From: Opisthorchis felineus
Taxonomy: Eukaryota > Platyhelminthes > Trematoda > Opisthorchiida > Opisthorchiidae
Direction: 5' to 3'
DNA length: 64,000 nucleotides
Assembly: GCA_004794785.1 (NCBI GenBank)
Contig: SJOL01002335.1
Location: forward strand, 653,382-717,381
Shown here: in pieces, positions 43,681 through 56,073 of the stretch
How the letters are laid out: every line of letters starts with the position of its first letter
How positions within the stretch are numbered: the first letter of the stretch is position 1
Notes under the pieces: generated by a model
What the model saw: only the letters and a program-made list of their open reading frames with translations
Told to the model about the DNA's origin: nothing
Database searches by the model: none
Position numbers and translations under genes: made by a program

Positions 43681-45854
43681 AGGAATTTAGGTTTCTTGGG
43701 AAACTGACATCTCAAACTATGGCACTGTGCGGAATTCTTCCGTTTTCGTTCTTAAAGTAACATTTCCCATTGTTTATCGTGTTTAATTCATTAATTCAAT
43801 AATTTAATAATTCCCTAAAGACCTACAAACCCAACAAGTTTCTGAGAGCATTCGCCGCTGACAAGGTCTTCCTTTTGGTGGAGGATAATCTTGGTAAATT
43901 ACCGAGTGGTCTGTGGAAATTTCGGTTTAAGAAAGGCCAATGCTGATGATGTTTGTCATCGACACAATACGATGGTTCCCAGAAAGAAATGATTTTTTAT
44001 TCACCTATGAACGTTCTGTTTTTAAAAGGCCAATTTAAACAGATTTTTCCACCAGGAGAGGCAGACGTGTGTGTATGAATTAACTTACAGACAAGACAAG
44101 TTATAGGAACATTTGAAGAAGCCAAAACATTCATATGACATTTTGATATTCCATTTCGAAACAACCACGAAGAAAAAATCGACAGATTTGACGCCAGTTT
44201 GAACTTGCAGACGCAAACTGTCTGTTTTCAATAATGAGAGTAAAAACGTCATATGATCAGGAAATGCAATAAAACTTTCGTTGTTGGCAGTCACGAGATT
44301 CAGCGGTGCACTCGAACGCTCAGTTGACCAGACATGCACAAAAAACCCCATCTGATTTTCAACTCGAACAAAACCGAAACTGAAGGGTTTGTGACGTCAA
44401 AGCTCCTGTGGGTAGACTAAGACACGCTTATTTTGGGGATCTGTTGAACGGGTTAGTTGAACGAATGTACTTTTGCCTGTGGACCAGTTCTCAAGGTAAC
44501 AGCCTGCCCCTGTGAGAAAAAAACAATTGTTGAAGTGACAAATTAATTAATTAATTAAATCATTCAGAAAAATAGTGTTGGCAGACGTTCGTTTATTTTT
44601 TATTATGGAGAAATATTTTTCTGTCGGGAACAGGGAACTCAACTATCGCAAGAAGCTAGGCGTTTTACTGAATCAAATGACGAAGCATTGCCTTCGGGCA
44701 AGACAAACCGACCGGCGTGTGTCTCTGAACGAAACAGACATCATTCTCCTCAAGTTTGATCTACACAGAATCCCATTATGAGGGTAATTTTTTGAGCTTA
44801 GATTTATATCGCTCCTCTGTTAGCGCAACAATTGTCAAATTTGTTTACATCAAAGCGAGGAATCACTGGACTCTTGTTTGGCAGTGATCAGAGCTCATAG
44901 ACGGTCGACGTCCTTGTCCATGTTGGGATATGAATTCCGGACATCTGCCATATGATGCGGACATGTCACCAACACTGCCAGCACACACCGGCCGCCCCTG
45001 AATGGTCGCACCCAAACATGTGAACATGATTGATTTTTTTGAATTCTGAAATTTCTGGTAACACGGTAAAACCATAGTCCTCACTGAAGTTGACACGACA
45101 TGTTGTTGCATCCCTATTACTCTCTTCACTGGCAGATATGAACCATGCGGCTCGGAAAAAATAAGGCATCGAAAGATGTGTGTGTTGACTTATACGTCGA
45201 TTTCTCATCGGGCCAACGCCAGGGTCAACATGCTGTTTGTTTCAACGACCTTGTGTACAACAAAGTTGGATTTGGTTGTTGGTCTGCTCACCGAGCTTGG
45301 CAGTTGGACTGAGAACGTTTCACCAACAATCCAGGTGACTTCATCAGTGCGACGTTTATTGGGTAAATCCCTCCTGTCTGCCTGTACTTACGTAGATTCT
45401 AAACTGTACCTACTAACTCTGAAGTGAGTGTTTGGTTTCGAGGTGGTCTTCGCGTAATTTAGTTGGTTGGAGTCTAAGTCGCGTCGTGATATCATTATCT
45501 TGTATCTGGTTAGTTCGTTTGGCTCCTTCGGTTCAAAAGTTTTGTTTCTCCGTTGTGATCAGGCCGTTTCCTTCATGCTTTGTGGTCTGATTTTGTTCGA
45601 CTTGATTGGGTGATTGAACAGCCTTCTACTTTTGAACTTGTTGGACTTGTTACGACGTCACCGGTACGGCCCATTTTATCGTCTAAATTTCAAGGTCACT
45701 GTTGTGTGGATAATCCGTGAAAAGTCCACTGGGTCTCCTTGACGAATAGTGAGGCGAAAACCCGTTCAAGTTAAGCACAGGGTTACAGTGCCATGGATTA
45801 TTGCACCTGTAGAACTCACCCATTGGTTTTCAGGTCGTTAATGTTTGGACACTT
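43681..45854. other. Intergenic; possible Penelope-derived tract
   Basis: 45318-45347 holds, on the minus strand, CTGATGA followed by AGTCACC and later GGTGAAAC, a hammerhead-like order with unsuitable pairing. 45480-45760 is GT-rich and resembles the flank of the Penelope element near 49.6-50.0 kb and 54.1 kb (phrases such as CTGGTTAGTTCG). (AATT)4 lies at about 44543-44558. No gene was recognised. Confidence 0.3.
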
Positions 45855-45975
45855 TACTATACACTATATACATACTATATACTATACTATACTATGCTAT
45901 GCTATACTATACTATACTATACTATACTATACTATACTATACTATACTATACTATACTATACTATATACTATACA
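45855..45975. repeat. (ACTAT)n pentanucleotide satellite
   Basis: About 20 copies of ACTAT, with two GCTAT variants near 45894-45904 and shorter ATACT steps at both edges. Confidence 0.95.
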
Positions 45976-47039
45976 CCTTATGTCTCAAACTGAAAAGGAT
46001 AATAGAAATGTTAACGTGCTTCAATGAGAAGGCCACCACAACCTCGTTGTGAATAGCCCTCAGGCATAGCGAGTTGCCATGATAATAACCTGCAATGATT
46101 GATGGAATAATGTGGGGGAGTTTCCTCTTGAAGCTGGAAATGTAACCATTTTGTCGTATTTTCCGTAAACTTTTGTGATCTGAACGATAAAATCAGCAAG
46201 ATTGTGTTGACCTCAGTTATCGATCTTGACACGGAAATAGCCCACGTAGGCGCATGATAAAATCGTCGTTTTCACCTATTCATCGAAAATCGAAATATTT
46301 GTAAGACAAATCGGCTCCATCCCAGATTTAGGCAGGTATCAACCGGTTGCGCTTTAACGAAACTTTGTGGTTTACACCACAACCTCAATGTAGAAGACAA
46401 AATAAAACGTGATAGGCTGAAAATGGAATCAGACAGATAGTCTCCTGTTTTAGGAAGTGACGGCCCACTAATAGACACATTCGTCCACTTGAAATCTGAG
46501 TCTCTTGCCGGCCGACTACTGCAGTCAAGAATCTTCAACACCGTGAGTGTCATCCGTGCATCAACCAGAAGCAGTTATCGTCAACATATTCCAGAATTCT
46601 ACAGGACTTTGAAGTAAAGTTCGAAAAAATCTGGTAAGTGAACAGTTAACAGAAGCAGAACTATTCATGGTTTTACTCAACATAGAAATGAATGTGCAAC
46701 CTTCCCCTTAACAGTGACCTCACTTGTCACTTGCATGTTGAATGCAGTTTCGTACACATTTGAGATTTACTTTGGACATAAAGTAAACATCTTATTACCA
46801 TGTGAACAAGCTTCACAATAGGCACTGATAAGCACATAGATTAAGGGCGGAAGTGAAAACGAGTGTGAAGAAAAATATTCGTGTGGTTATAAGTACTCAA
46901 ATCAGGCTAAAAGTACCCTCACGTAAATGTTACATTTGGTCAAATTTGCCGCATTTTGCGTGCAATTATCCCATTAAGTATTCTCCATAGAGAATTCGTG
47001 CTGTTAATGTAGCCACTCTATGCTGTCTAGCGGTTTAAT
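45976..47039. other. Intergenic, nothing recognised
   Basis: The longest frame is 93 codons (46272-46553, minus), without motifs. Confidence 0.4.
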
Positions 47040-47290
47040 GCTTAATGGGAATCGTCAGGAGTTTGCATCCCACGAAACTTGATGGGGTCTCGAACCCGCT
47101 ACCGATTGGCCACGAACAGCTGCTCAGCAGTGTGATTAGTTCGCACTTAGACCGGATGTAGCGCCACTCATCCTTCAGTCACGGGATCCACATCACGTGG
47201 TAGCATATGTTGACTGGCTGCTCGAGCGATGACTTCTCAGATGGAAGTTTCACTCATCTGGTGTATTTTTTACTCATCCTGCGAGCTAGT
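47040..47290 (-). repeat. tRNA-derived SINE, family 2
   Basis: Box B GGTTCGAGACC lies opposite 47086-47096, followed at higher coordinates by GCCACGAACAGCTGCTCAGC and by the family flank (CATCACGTGG, TGACTTCTCAGATGG, about 47191-47246). Box A is diverged. Confidence 0.65.
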
Positions 47291-47973
47291 AGATTGAGAA
47301 GATTTGGAAATTTTGCAGGAGCGGAGCCAATCTAAGCTGAAGGGCTGCGAAACATTAGGGTATAAAGGACCGTGGACGTGTAACCTCAGTTGCACCTCAC
47401 AGATTTTCGTTGTCCTTAAAAACCTGCAGGAACTTTTCGCGTTCTTATTACACTGTCCTTGCCATGAATTAATTTCTTACATTTCGATTCTGTTAAGGAG
47501 TGCAATACCAAGATTCCTCCTATCAGTAAAATTTCGTTAAACGAAAAAAATATTATCGGTTGTCATTCATTGATTTCCTGATGCTTCCAGCTCAATAGAT
47601 AACTCATGCCACTAGAGGCTTTGTTTGTCACTTAGCTGCGACCGGTATTTTTTCGCATTTCTTCAGCCGCTTGAGAAACGCGTTAACCCGGGAAAAAAAC
47701 TCAAACTCAGGTTCTGGATATTGGTGCACGTTTTCGAGTATGAAGTGCTGCCCTCCGCACCGTCTTAACAAAGAGGAAATGAAGGTTTTCAGTTGACAAG
47801 CGCATTCATCTGTGCCATGTTAGCTTTGACAATTTTACTGTTTCACTGTAAAAATTCTGCTTCTCACTATCTAGTCAATTAAATTTTTATGAAGTCTAAG
47901 ATGAATGTTAACATACAAATTTATGGTGTTATCCTACCTATATTACGAAATGTTCGTTGAAAAATCGCCTAAA

Positions 47974-48043
47974 ATGACCATCAGCGCACGCCTCACACAA
48001 GAAGGCGAGACTCGGGGTAGTGTGGAACCAGAATACAACCAAA
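47974..48043 (+). CDS. Candidate first coding exon, partner of 48643-48871
   Basis: ATG (47974-47976) opens a frame encoding MTISARLTQEGETRGS and six further residues, ending at donor AAA|GTAAGG (48043/48044) with one base of a split codon. The next candidate exon on the same strand begins with exactly the two bases needed to complete it. The frame is also open upstream, so the start choice is tentative. The product is not recognised. Confidence 0.3.
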
Positions 48044-48642
48044 GTAAGGAATCACAAATTGCGCCAAGCGGAAGTTCCGCCAGTAGTCGTTTGAGCTCAA
48101 ACGAGTATATCGGTCAGACGTAGCTACCTTGAGTAAATAGTGAAGGGGCGGAGAACGTCAGTACAATTCTTTGGACGAAACCGGAACAAGCGTCTGAAAT
48201 TTGCTTGTTATGAAGCCGATGAAGACACGTTTGGGATTCCATTGCATACAGGATGGTGTCGAATCATCTTACCAACATGGCGGCAATTCTAGGGGAACAG
48301 GAAATGAAAATCCAGTGGACGAGGGTACGAGCCACAACAACTTAATGCATCAAAATGACAGAGGCGGAAATCCTTCTTATCTCACGGAGTCAGACTGCAG
48401 ACTTTGAACTCCGATAAAACCATCTTGGATGCAGTGGGGATGTATGGTGAGAAGATGTAGGCTAAAGTCCAAGTTTTCCACAGTTCAAGTTTTGAGGGCA
48501 TATATACTGAGTGAGAGATTGATGGCTTCAGAGCAGATGACTGTACTGTAGGCCGGAGATGAGAGAACAACTTACCTCAATATTATGGAATACTAGGGGT
48601 GAGAGAGCACCCTCCTGACCAGGTTGAGATTCCCTTCAATAG

Positions 48643-48871
48643 GGTTTGTAGCTGTAAAGAAGCTCCATTCACCTTATAGCTACGTCAAATTCCCGTTTCG
48701 CAAGCACTTTTTACTGAATGACATAAACAGAGATATGTATGTCTCTTTACGTGCGACAAACGAAAGAAAACGGAGAAAATCCAATCAAGTGGTCGACCCT
48801 GTCAGTTGGCAACGGAAAACTGAAGGGCCGCCCACGCCTGTGAATTTTGTGGTTTGTAACGTAGTCTTCAG
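48643..48871 (+). CDS. Candidate internal exon, unrecognised basic protein
   Basis: Acceptor TTCCCTTCAATAG ends at 48642 and donor CAG|GTAGCC is at 48871/48872. The 229-bp segment is 2 + 75 codons + 2 and open only in the frame that fits the preceding candidate exon. The peptide contains VAVKKLHSPYSYVKFPF, DINRDMYVSL, a basic stretch ERKRRKS and PVSWQRKTEGPPTPVNFVV, which reads like a folded domain edge with a linker. I cannot assign a family. The 599-bp intron between the two candidates contains no repeat I recognise. Confidence 0.4.
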
Positions 48872-49979
48872 GTAGCCTGATAAGGCTGTGTTCATCTGCT
48901 GACCCAGTGAAAAGCTGTCGGTACTAACAAAAACGCCAGTGCAGCCAACGAATAACAAGAGTATGGCGTGAACGAACAGCGCACCAAAGTGATTGAATAA
49001 AGTAGATACGCAGCAACTCCTACCATGGAACGAAACTAAGGATATATGAATTGGTCCAAAACGGAACCTTTGCTTGATTCAGGAGCACTCGTTCAAACAG
49101 CTTTACAAGAATAGAGAGAGAAGCGACTGGCCTAAAATTGTTCCTTTCTGCGGTACCAGCCACTCATGGACAGGTACAAATTTTCGCACATGTATGGAAA
49201 TCAGCATACAAAACAGATATTGCTTCTGTCAGAGTGGCATTGCATTGGTTGAGCAACTAAGTCTTTGGATGACTGTAATCGCAAACATGGCCTGACTTCA
49301 CCTGCCGCCTCTGGTGTTATCCTGTCAGTGACTGTACACCGACTGCAAGCAGGGAATACAGTGAGTAGGTCGGTGGTGTTGGAATGTTGGTAGCTCGGGT
49401 GCATTCAGTGATAGGCGATCGGGTTGTGGTTCTTTGAGTTTAGCAGCTGACTTGCAGCATTTTATCACTATTCTGGGAGATGCCATTGGTGCGCACTTGG
49501 ATGGGCGGTTTCTCTCTTCGTGCTTCCGCTTATATAGTTTGCAAAGAGCTGCTTTAAACCACAACTTGCTTGGCTATCGACGGCCATCTCATATGAAATC
49601 TGATTGGTCCGCTAATGACCTGCGTTGCGTCATAGTCTTGCTTTCAACTGCTCCGCTAAATACTGCCCTTGTTTTTCATTATTTCTTGCTCGGGTTGGTC
49701 CGTTCATGATTTGCATTGCACCGTGGTCCACCTTCCTTTTGGTTGACCGCTTGGTTGAATACCTTATAAATTTACTGTCTTCAGCTTGATTGGCACGTCC
49801 TCAACTTGCGGTTATTCTCTGTGGTCCAGGTAGGCTGATTTGTCAGCCTTCTCTCTGTGGAGCTCCCACTAGTTCGGGCCGTTTGGTTCTCGGATTTGGT
49901 GATCTTTGGTGAGGGCTACAAATTCCGCCCCAACTAATCTGTCCCTTCAACCCGAATGTCTTTTCGCTTTAGTTCAATT
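48872..49979. other. Intergenic or intronic; flank of the Penelope fragment
   Basis: 49600-49980 is GT-rich, with phrases that recur near 45.5 and 54.1 kb. It may be the degraded 3' region of the Penelope-like element. Short frames of up to 91 codons carry no motif. Confidence 0.3.
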
Positions 49980-50936
49980 GGTTTCTTCTTTGATTCCTTG
50001 TTCGGTTCAGGACTTGATGGTTCTGGAATTCCTTCCTCCTCAAAGGCTGATAGACAAGGTAGGTCTCAATTCGTCTGTTTATTGCTCCATCAGCAGAGTA
50101 CCACTCCACCGTGAATTCTCGTTCTATCTTTATCATTGTTCGTCCTAGTATACTGACGTGGTTCCAGTCTAATTTTTATCCTTCCAGGTCTTCATGTACA
50201 TAGATGAGCGACAGTTGGTTGTGCCTTCTAGTAGCAAGCTTGTGTTCATTGATTCTGGTCAACAGTTTTCCCCCGGTTCTTTTCATGTAGTGCTTTTCAC
50301 AATTCTTGCATCTAATTTTGTGGCTGGCACTTATCTTTTCCACTGTATTAGGTTTCAATTTCGGTTTCCGTAGCACTCTTTTCAGCGTGTTTGTAGGATT
50401 GCAGGCGACTCACAGATCATGTTTTTGTTAGCATCCTTGCAGTCATCTCCGAAATGTCTTTCGCGCGATCCGTTGGCTGAGTTGCATTTTATCAAATATC
50501 TGTAGGTGAAATTGCTTTAGTGCCCGTTTTTTGAATGGCTCTCCCTTTTTTGCTTTGGAGTTCACTGTGTTCCATGGTATCTTCGTTCGCTTGAATACTG
50601 TCCGAATACAGCCCTGTTTGTGACATTTTGGATGGTTGCTGTGGTGGTTCAGAATTTGATCCGTATGCACAGCATTTCTGTGGATTTCCACTTGGGTGTT
50701 TTCATCTGGCAACCTTGTGATGAGAACATCCAAAACTGCCAGCTTGTTGTTGCTTTCTTCATCCGTCGTGAACTTGATATTATCGAAGACGCTGATGATC
50801 GTAAGGGTTCTCTCTTTTTGGTGAAGACAAAATTATTGTCCACATAACGCACTCACAATTTTGGATTTATATCTGGCACCACGACCCTCTCCAGTTTCTG
50901 CATTGTGATCTCGGTGATAAAGCCTGATTTTGGGGA
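49980..50936 (-). pseudogene. Penelope-like retroelement (RT + GIY-YIG), dead copy
   Basis: Minus-strand translation in several frames gives, in order: a tract around SPKSGFITEI (from 50936) matching the RT block with GSPxSP and AEI; RYVDNNFVF (50849-50823), the position of the catalytic YVDD box; then, after a frameshift near 50800, NNKLAVLDVLITR, HTDQILNHHSNHP and CHKQGCIRT; a basic linker; and KIRCKNCEKHYM, KLLTRINEHK and SLIYVHEDLEG of the GIY-YIG endonuclease. Past a stop at 50178-50176, DWNHVSILGR, EREFTVEWY and INRRIE complete the endonuclease C-terminal part. Such elements integrate by target-primed reverse transcription. This copy cannot work: the second catalytic Asp is Asn, a stop (50855-50853) sits just before the box, there is at least one frameshift, and the N-terminal RT part is lost beyond 50940. 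GC-rich GIY-YIG hallmark residues are also changed (YMKRTGG where YVGETGR is usual). Confidence 0.85.
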
Positions 50937-51239
50937 TATTTCCTCTCAGTTTTTCGATCCTTACTGGTGATGAACAAACATCCGTATTTAGTGCCCAGAA
51001 GAATATGCATTAGTTCTGGATGTCTACACATAAATGCAATGATTCAACTAGTACTGGGTTGTTTGTTCCAGCCACCGTGCTCAAGGGACGCACGTCACAA
51101 CGATTTCTGACATTGTGACCGATATTCATCTGTGGCTAAGCGGAAGAGCATTTCGTTAAGAGTATGAGGAGTGTTAGAAACTTCTAAGCGAGGTTTTGTC
51201 CTTTAGATAAGACCCAGACGTTTATTTTTTCTACGTAAT
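50937..51239. other. Spacer upstream of the Penelope fragment
   Basis: The expected N-terminal RT blocks could not be read here, so the insertion appears truncated or too decayed. Confidence 0.4.
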
Positions 51240-51490
51240 AATCAACATTGTACCCCTCAATGAAGGGATCCGAAACCGCGATATTCCGGCCAATAGTTTA
51301 AGACAAAATATTCCACCGTGAGAGGCTGATGAGCAGTATTACGGACTTGTACTTAGAAAGAATAGAGTACTACTCATTGTCCACTCACGTGACTCACACC
51401 ACATGGTCACATGTTGACCAGTTTCTCGAATAACGACTTCTGAGATAGAAGGCTCACGCGTCAGTTGAGAGGTGGTATTCCTTCTGGGCT
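51240..51490 (-). repeat. tRNA-derived SINE, family 2, diverged
   Basis: A box B remnant lies opposite 51266-51277 (GGTTTCGGATCC). The flank at higher coordinates (CACATGGTCACATGTTGACC, ACGACTTCTGAGATAGAAGG) matches the 22.5 and 47.2 kb copies. Confidence 0.6.
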
Positions 51491-54400
51491 AGAGAACGGT
51501 CCAGTTAAAATAGATGCTCTGCTGATGATGTGTTTCTGTTATTTCGTTCCTATGCTTGCTGTTGCGGAGTTGGCGGGAATCGATTTCAGATAAAAATTGA
51601 AATCACGTTTATCAAGACTTGAAGCATTCGGTGGTTCTTGCTTGCTGTTCAGTGAGGCTGTGCTTGGCATTTTGCGTTTCCGGGCATGTTTCCCAACTGC
51701 ATCTGTTTTGTACCTGGTCCGCAAACACTGACTGTTCGCCAATCATCCCTCTAGGGACTTCAGTTGAACCCTGGTGGCTGTGAGTAGTTCATCGTGCAAA
51801 TGAACCCATGCAGTTCGTCCGGACGTCAGCACTCTCCGAGTTTCTTACAATCACTTAATAGATGGAAGCAGTTAAACATGCTAAGCACGTAGGCCAATGC
51901 GGAAGTATCAGGCTCTTCTGTCTTGTTTGGCGTAGTGAGGTATCATTACATTATCTGCCCCTTTACCCAAAAGTGGTCCTGAGATGAACCAGTGGACGGC
52001 TGTTCAATTATGCTACGTTTTTCCCTCCTCATCTATGTGTATACCTGAAACTCAACATTACACCTGCTCGGGGTTCCGTAAATCATATCGTGACATCTAT
52101 TTCCTCAAAGTGGCCTTTTCAAAGTATCCTAACAGCGTTACTGCTCGAATATGCTTCCAAAGCACTTGATAACTTGGGTCTGAAACTGGCTGTGGAACTG
52201 TTGGAAAGCTGACTGAAGGAATGAACAGTTTTTGACCCAAGGCCATGAAAAAGTGTCGTGGTAACCAAACCTCCGTAAGAAAAAGGTCATAAACGATCAT
52301 GAAATATCAACTCATTGGATCTTACCTCAGCATGAAGGCTGACATAACGGAAGTAGTGAAGTTCTATGCTGAAGGACTCTCAGCCGTGCGGATGGTTTTT
52401 ACAACGCACACTTCCTCACAAAGATTTACTGTTGGTCCACGTGTTAACAAATAAGCAGTTGGTGCTTTTGAGTTAGATAAATGAATGAACACGCAACTTC
52501 TAGTATTGCTATCTGGCAAGGAAGGTCGAATATCGCTACTGAAGTTTTAAAGTGATTGAGACCCCCTTTTCGGCGAATGCCCAGTGGCAGTTTGCTATGA
52601 TCTCTTGGCTGTCACACAGAGATAAACCCCAAGGACACAACCAAGCCGATTAGCACACATTTGGGCCAAAGTTTGTCGGATGGGATCTGTGGGAGAGTGT
52701 GTGTGCCGATTGCTAAGGAATGATGGAAACACACTCACAAGAGACACAACTAATCATTTCACGTGGATATGCGTTTTGTTTGGAGGTAGTTAGGGTGGAA
52801 AAGCGTCTTTGACCAAAGTGTGTTTGTTCTGTTTGCCGTTCGTCAGGCAAGCGTCTGGGCACAGCGTGCCTTTTCAGTGGTGCCATCACGGGTTTGTTTA
52901 TTTATCCATTTCAACCAGATCACTGATAGCGGTTCGACGCACTGGAGGTGCGTGCAATGCAATGGCTTTAGTTTTGTATCGCTTGCTTATGAGAATGACA
53001 CTTTCATGACATTTTCGGGAGCTTCCCTGAAGTTTTCACCGGAATAAGATGCGCAGTTGTGAAATGGTTTTGGATGGTCTAAGTCGAAAATGACTTTTTT
53101 GCTGCATGATACGTAATCCAGGTTGTCTCGATATTTGGCGAGTAAGGGTCCACTCAAGTAGGTCCGCACCAGCTGGCGTGAAAAGTTTTGTCCGTATAAA
53201 ACTCTACCATATTTTTAGGATGTATACCGGATGGTTTTCGGCGCAGAAGGGCAACAGTGTGGAAGTTCCAGCCAAAGGATGAAATGTTATCGTGTGAACC
53301 TTCAAAATGTAATATTTTAGGCTGCTTAAAACAATTTTCGGGGTATAAATGTGATAATGCTTTAAGATAGGCTGTTAACTGACTGGACTAACTGACTTTT
53401 CAAATGGTGATAGCAACGTTAAAATAGCCGCGAACTCATCTGCTGTCCTGAAATTTTGTAGCTAAACCGAGTTGCACAGCATCCTCATAAATGAGGTCAG
53501 GTTCTAGTTATTAGTTTATCAGGGGAAATGAAGGCGCATGCTACATCCACTTGCAATCATCAGATTTATTCATTCATTTGCCTTTTCTCAGACGGTGTAT
53601 CACCAGCATTGTTGTTGACTTCACACATGTCCAGTAGGCATGACCAATGTCCACACATGACCAACACATTGAATCCGTAGTGGGATTTTTTAATCTAGAA
53701 GTGCCAGCCTTTCCCCAGGTGAATGACTTCCACCTCTTTGTTGATCACAGTTCTTCCATTAGCATAACCGTCATTTCATATCAAATGTAGTAGGTTCGCA
53801 GATATGACCTTTTTCCCTCATATTTCTGTCAGGTAAATGCCTTTTGTACGGTTTAGATTTATTGGGAGAATGAATCTATCACTGTACTTACCTGTGAGAC
53901 CTGGAGGCACCACTGCCTGCCTGAAACATCTTCGTCACCATGCAACAAGAATTCGTCGGTTGGGTGGATCATTCCTTCACTTTTGCTTGCGTTAATATAG
54001 CTTTTGAAAAGTTGTTTAAATGCTCAGCGTGATTCGTTATTTGAAACTGTTTGGCACCTGATTTACTCAGTCATTTCGGAATTTGTTTTGCGACGTGATC
54101 TGCATCTGGCTAGTTCATGGAATAACCCCACTTCAGTGGCTTTGTTCCGGTTGGTTCATCCTGATTTCAGTGTGCCTTAAATTCCAGTCAGTCTTCGTGC
54201 CATTTGCTACATTAGACACATTGACTTAACGCTACTTACGCGGTTCGTGAAACTAAATAAGTAGTGTTGAGCCAGGGAGACTACGTTAACATCCTGAGGG
54301 TCGTTCTAACTGAAACAAAGTAACCTGTGGGCAGTGAGTCCGTCTGAAGAGAGATTCAGCTGGTTGTCAGATGAGTTGCCTATTAGCACTCAGTGTCCTC

Positions 54401-55092
54401 TATTGAAAACCAGTTAGTTCAGATTATTTTCAGCAAATCGGCTGAGGAGTCCGTTCATTAGGAACGGAATTTAGATTGCTGAATCTTGGAAGCGAACCAT
54501 GTACTCTTAGCAGATATACCTCAGCCTTTCTACCAATGTCATAACAAAGGAGCTTTTTACTTAGAAGAAGTTCAGTAGCTTATGCTGCCTTGGGAGCCGC
54601 TGATTAGTTCACTGAAACTGAAAACGGTCTATCCCCATTCAAGTTGATATCTTCAGTACGCGGTGGGTGAAAATGCGCGGAGGTATTCTGCCTACGAGCG
54701 TTACCATGGTGCTGAATGATCGAGGTCGAACCTGGGTTTGGATCTCCAAACTTTGCATCATACGAGACATGCTAGTTCATGCTTTCTACGAGTGCGGTTT
54801 GTGCAAATGTGTGGAACCAAAGTCGACCTTGGTATTCGCAAGAATACCGACAATTTATCACTTATTTTCCATTTTAATTCAACGGTCCGGGGAGCCAGTG
54901 GTTGTCCTGTCCACTAAACCGAAGCAGAATATTGTGTGACTGCTAGTCGGACACAGCTTCCTATCTGTTGGCAAGCTTAGCCCTGTTGTACTACGAGATC
55001 AACCGCGAGTAGCTTTAGCCATACTTTCTGTCTGTCACTCTGAGTTGATTTTTGGATTGTAACAAAGCTATATGCCAAACGTTACTGTCATC
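51491..55092. other. Intergenic, no confident feature
   Basis: 54040-54180 resembles the GT-rich Penelope-flank phrases (CATCTGGCTAGTTC). 54667-54939 is a 90-codon plus frame without recognised motif. About 54350-54375 resembles a scrap of the ribozyme repeat (GAGAGATTCAGCTGG). Nothing further was recognised. Confidence 0.35.
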
Positions 55093-55297
55093 CGTAATGC
55101 ACTACTCATAAGGTTGCTGAAAATTCTTCGACAGCCCACGACCGGTTTCGCCCTTCTTGGAGCTCATCAGGTAGGCGCAGTCCCCGAGTTTCCGTCAACG
55201 TTATGTTCTACCTGAAACCAAATTGCAAGGAATTAGCGAAATACACTCATTTGCAAACAAATTTGTTTCTGCGAGAGATTCACCTGGAACCCAGCTG
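55093..55297 (-). repeat. Ribozyme repeat, single 205-bp copy, intact ribozyme
   Basis: It starts at the common boundary CGTAATGCACTACTC and ends inside the unit at ACCTGGAACCCAGCTGG. It is close to the first subfamily but has the GTAGGC stem I strand of the second. No inverted partner and no clear flanking repeat were seen. Confidence 0.85.
55134..55176 (-). ncRNA. Hammerhead ribozyme, intact core
   Basis: CUGAUGA lies opposite 55164-55170, stem I GCCUAC pairs with GUGGGC, stem II is GCUC/GGGC with one U-G pair, and GAAA and ACCGGUC are intact. Predicted cleavage is between 55140 and 55139. Confidence 0.85.
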
Positions 55298-56073
55298 GAG
55301 TAAATCCAGTCGGCTGCTTATATGAAGGAAGCTGAAGCTGGGTGAGTGGCATATTGAGAGAACCATCAAATGGAATATCGGACAAGTTCACAAATACCTC
55401 CAAGATAATGGACACATTTTTCAACTCTGCGGACTCAGCACATTAGTACATTGTGTTATTAATTGAGGGAAAATCCACAACACCATGGTCTTCTACAGGA
55501 TTCAACCAAGTACCGAAGTTTTTAATTGTTTACCCATAAATGGTCTTGTAAATTTATAAAATAAAGAGCGTGCGACTTCAGGCTAATTTTCTATTCGTCT
55601 CTCAGATCCTACTACTGGTGTAAGGAGGAAAGACCTTCACCGTTAAGTTGTTTATTAGCAAACACCAACTAAACGGTTACAGACTATTGGACAGGAAAGT
55701 AAACATCTCATGTGCACCTTATTTAAAAAAACCGAACATCCTCACGCATCTTCTTGAACTTTCGTGGATATTCATTGACTATCACGCAATTTTAAACCAA
55801 TTGTAAACCACAGGTTCCGTAATAAACCCCACTTTCCATTAGGCGCGATACAAAGTTACGAGAAAACCACATTCTACTCGCATGCCTCATTAGTAGTATC
55901 CATCGTTACACTGGTATTATTCTGTATTGCCGGTTATCGAGAAAAAGAATCAAAAATCCAAAGCATTAGTGCAGTTAGCCTAAGGTATTACAACTGGTAA
56001 CGATGAGTGAGCTGTGCGGTTTTTATGCGGACAGACTCGAGGAACTGTATATGGTAGTGTATATCTGGTACAG
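55298..56073. other. Intergenic, nothing recognised
   Basis: Spacer between the ribozyme repeat and an exon candidate. An AATAAA lies at about 55820. Confidence 0.35.

Noticed and set aside
45318..45347. Hammerhead on the minus strand (CTGATGA ... GGTGAAAC)
   Set aside because: The bases directly after CTGATGA do not pair with those before GAAA in the required register, and no stem I could be formed. It may be a relic of a Penelope terminal repeat.
45793..46027. Tyr/Ile/Leu repeat proteins
   Set aside because: They are translations of the ACTAT satellite.
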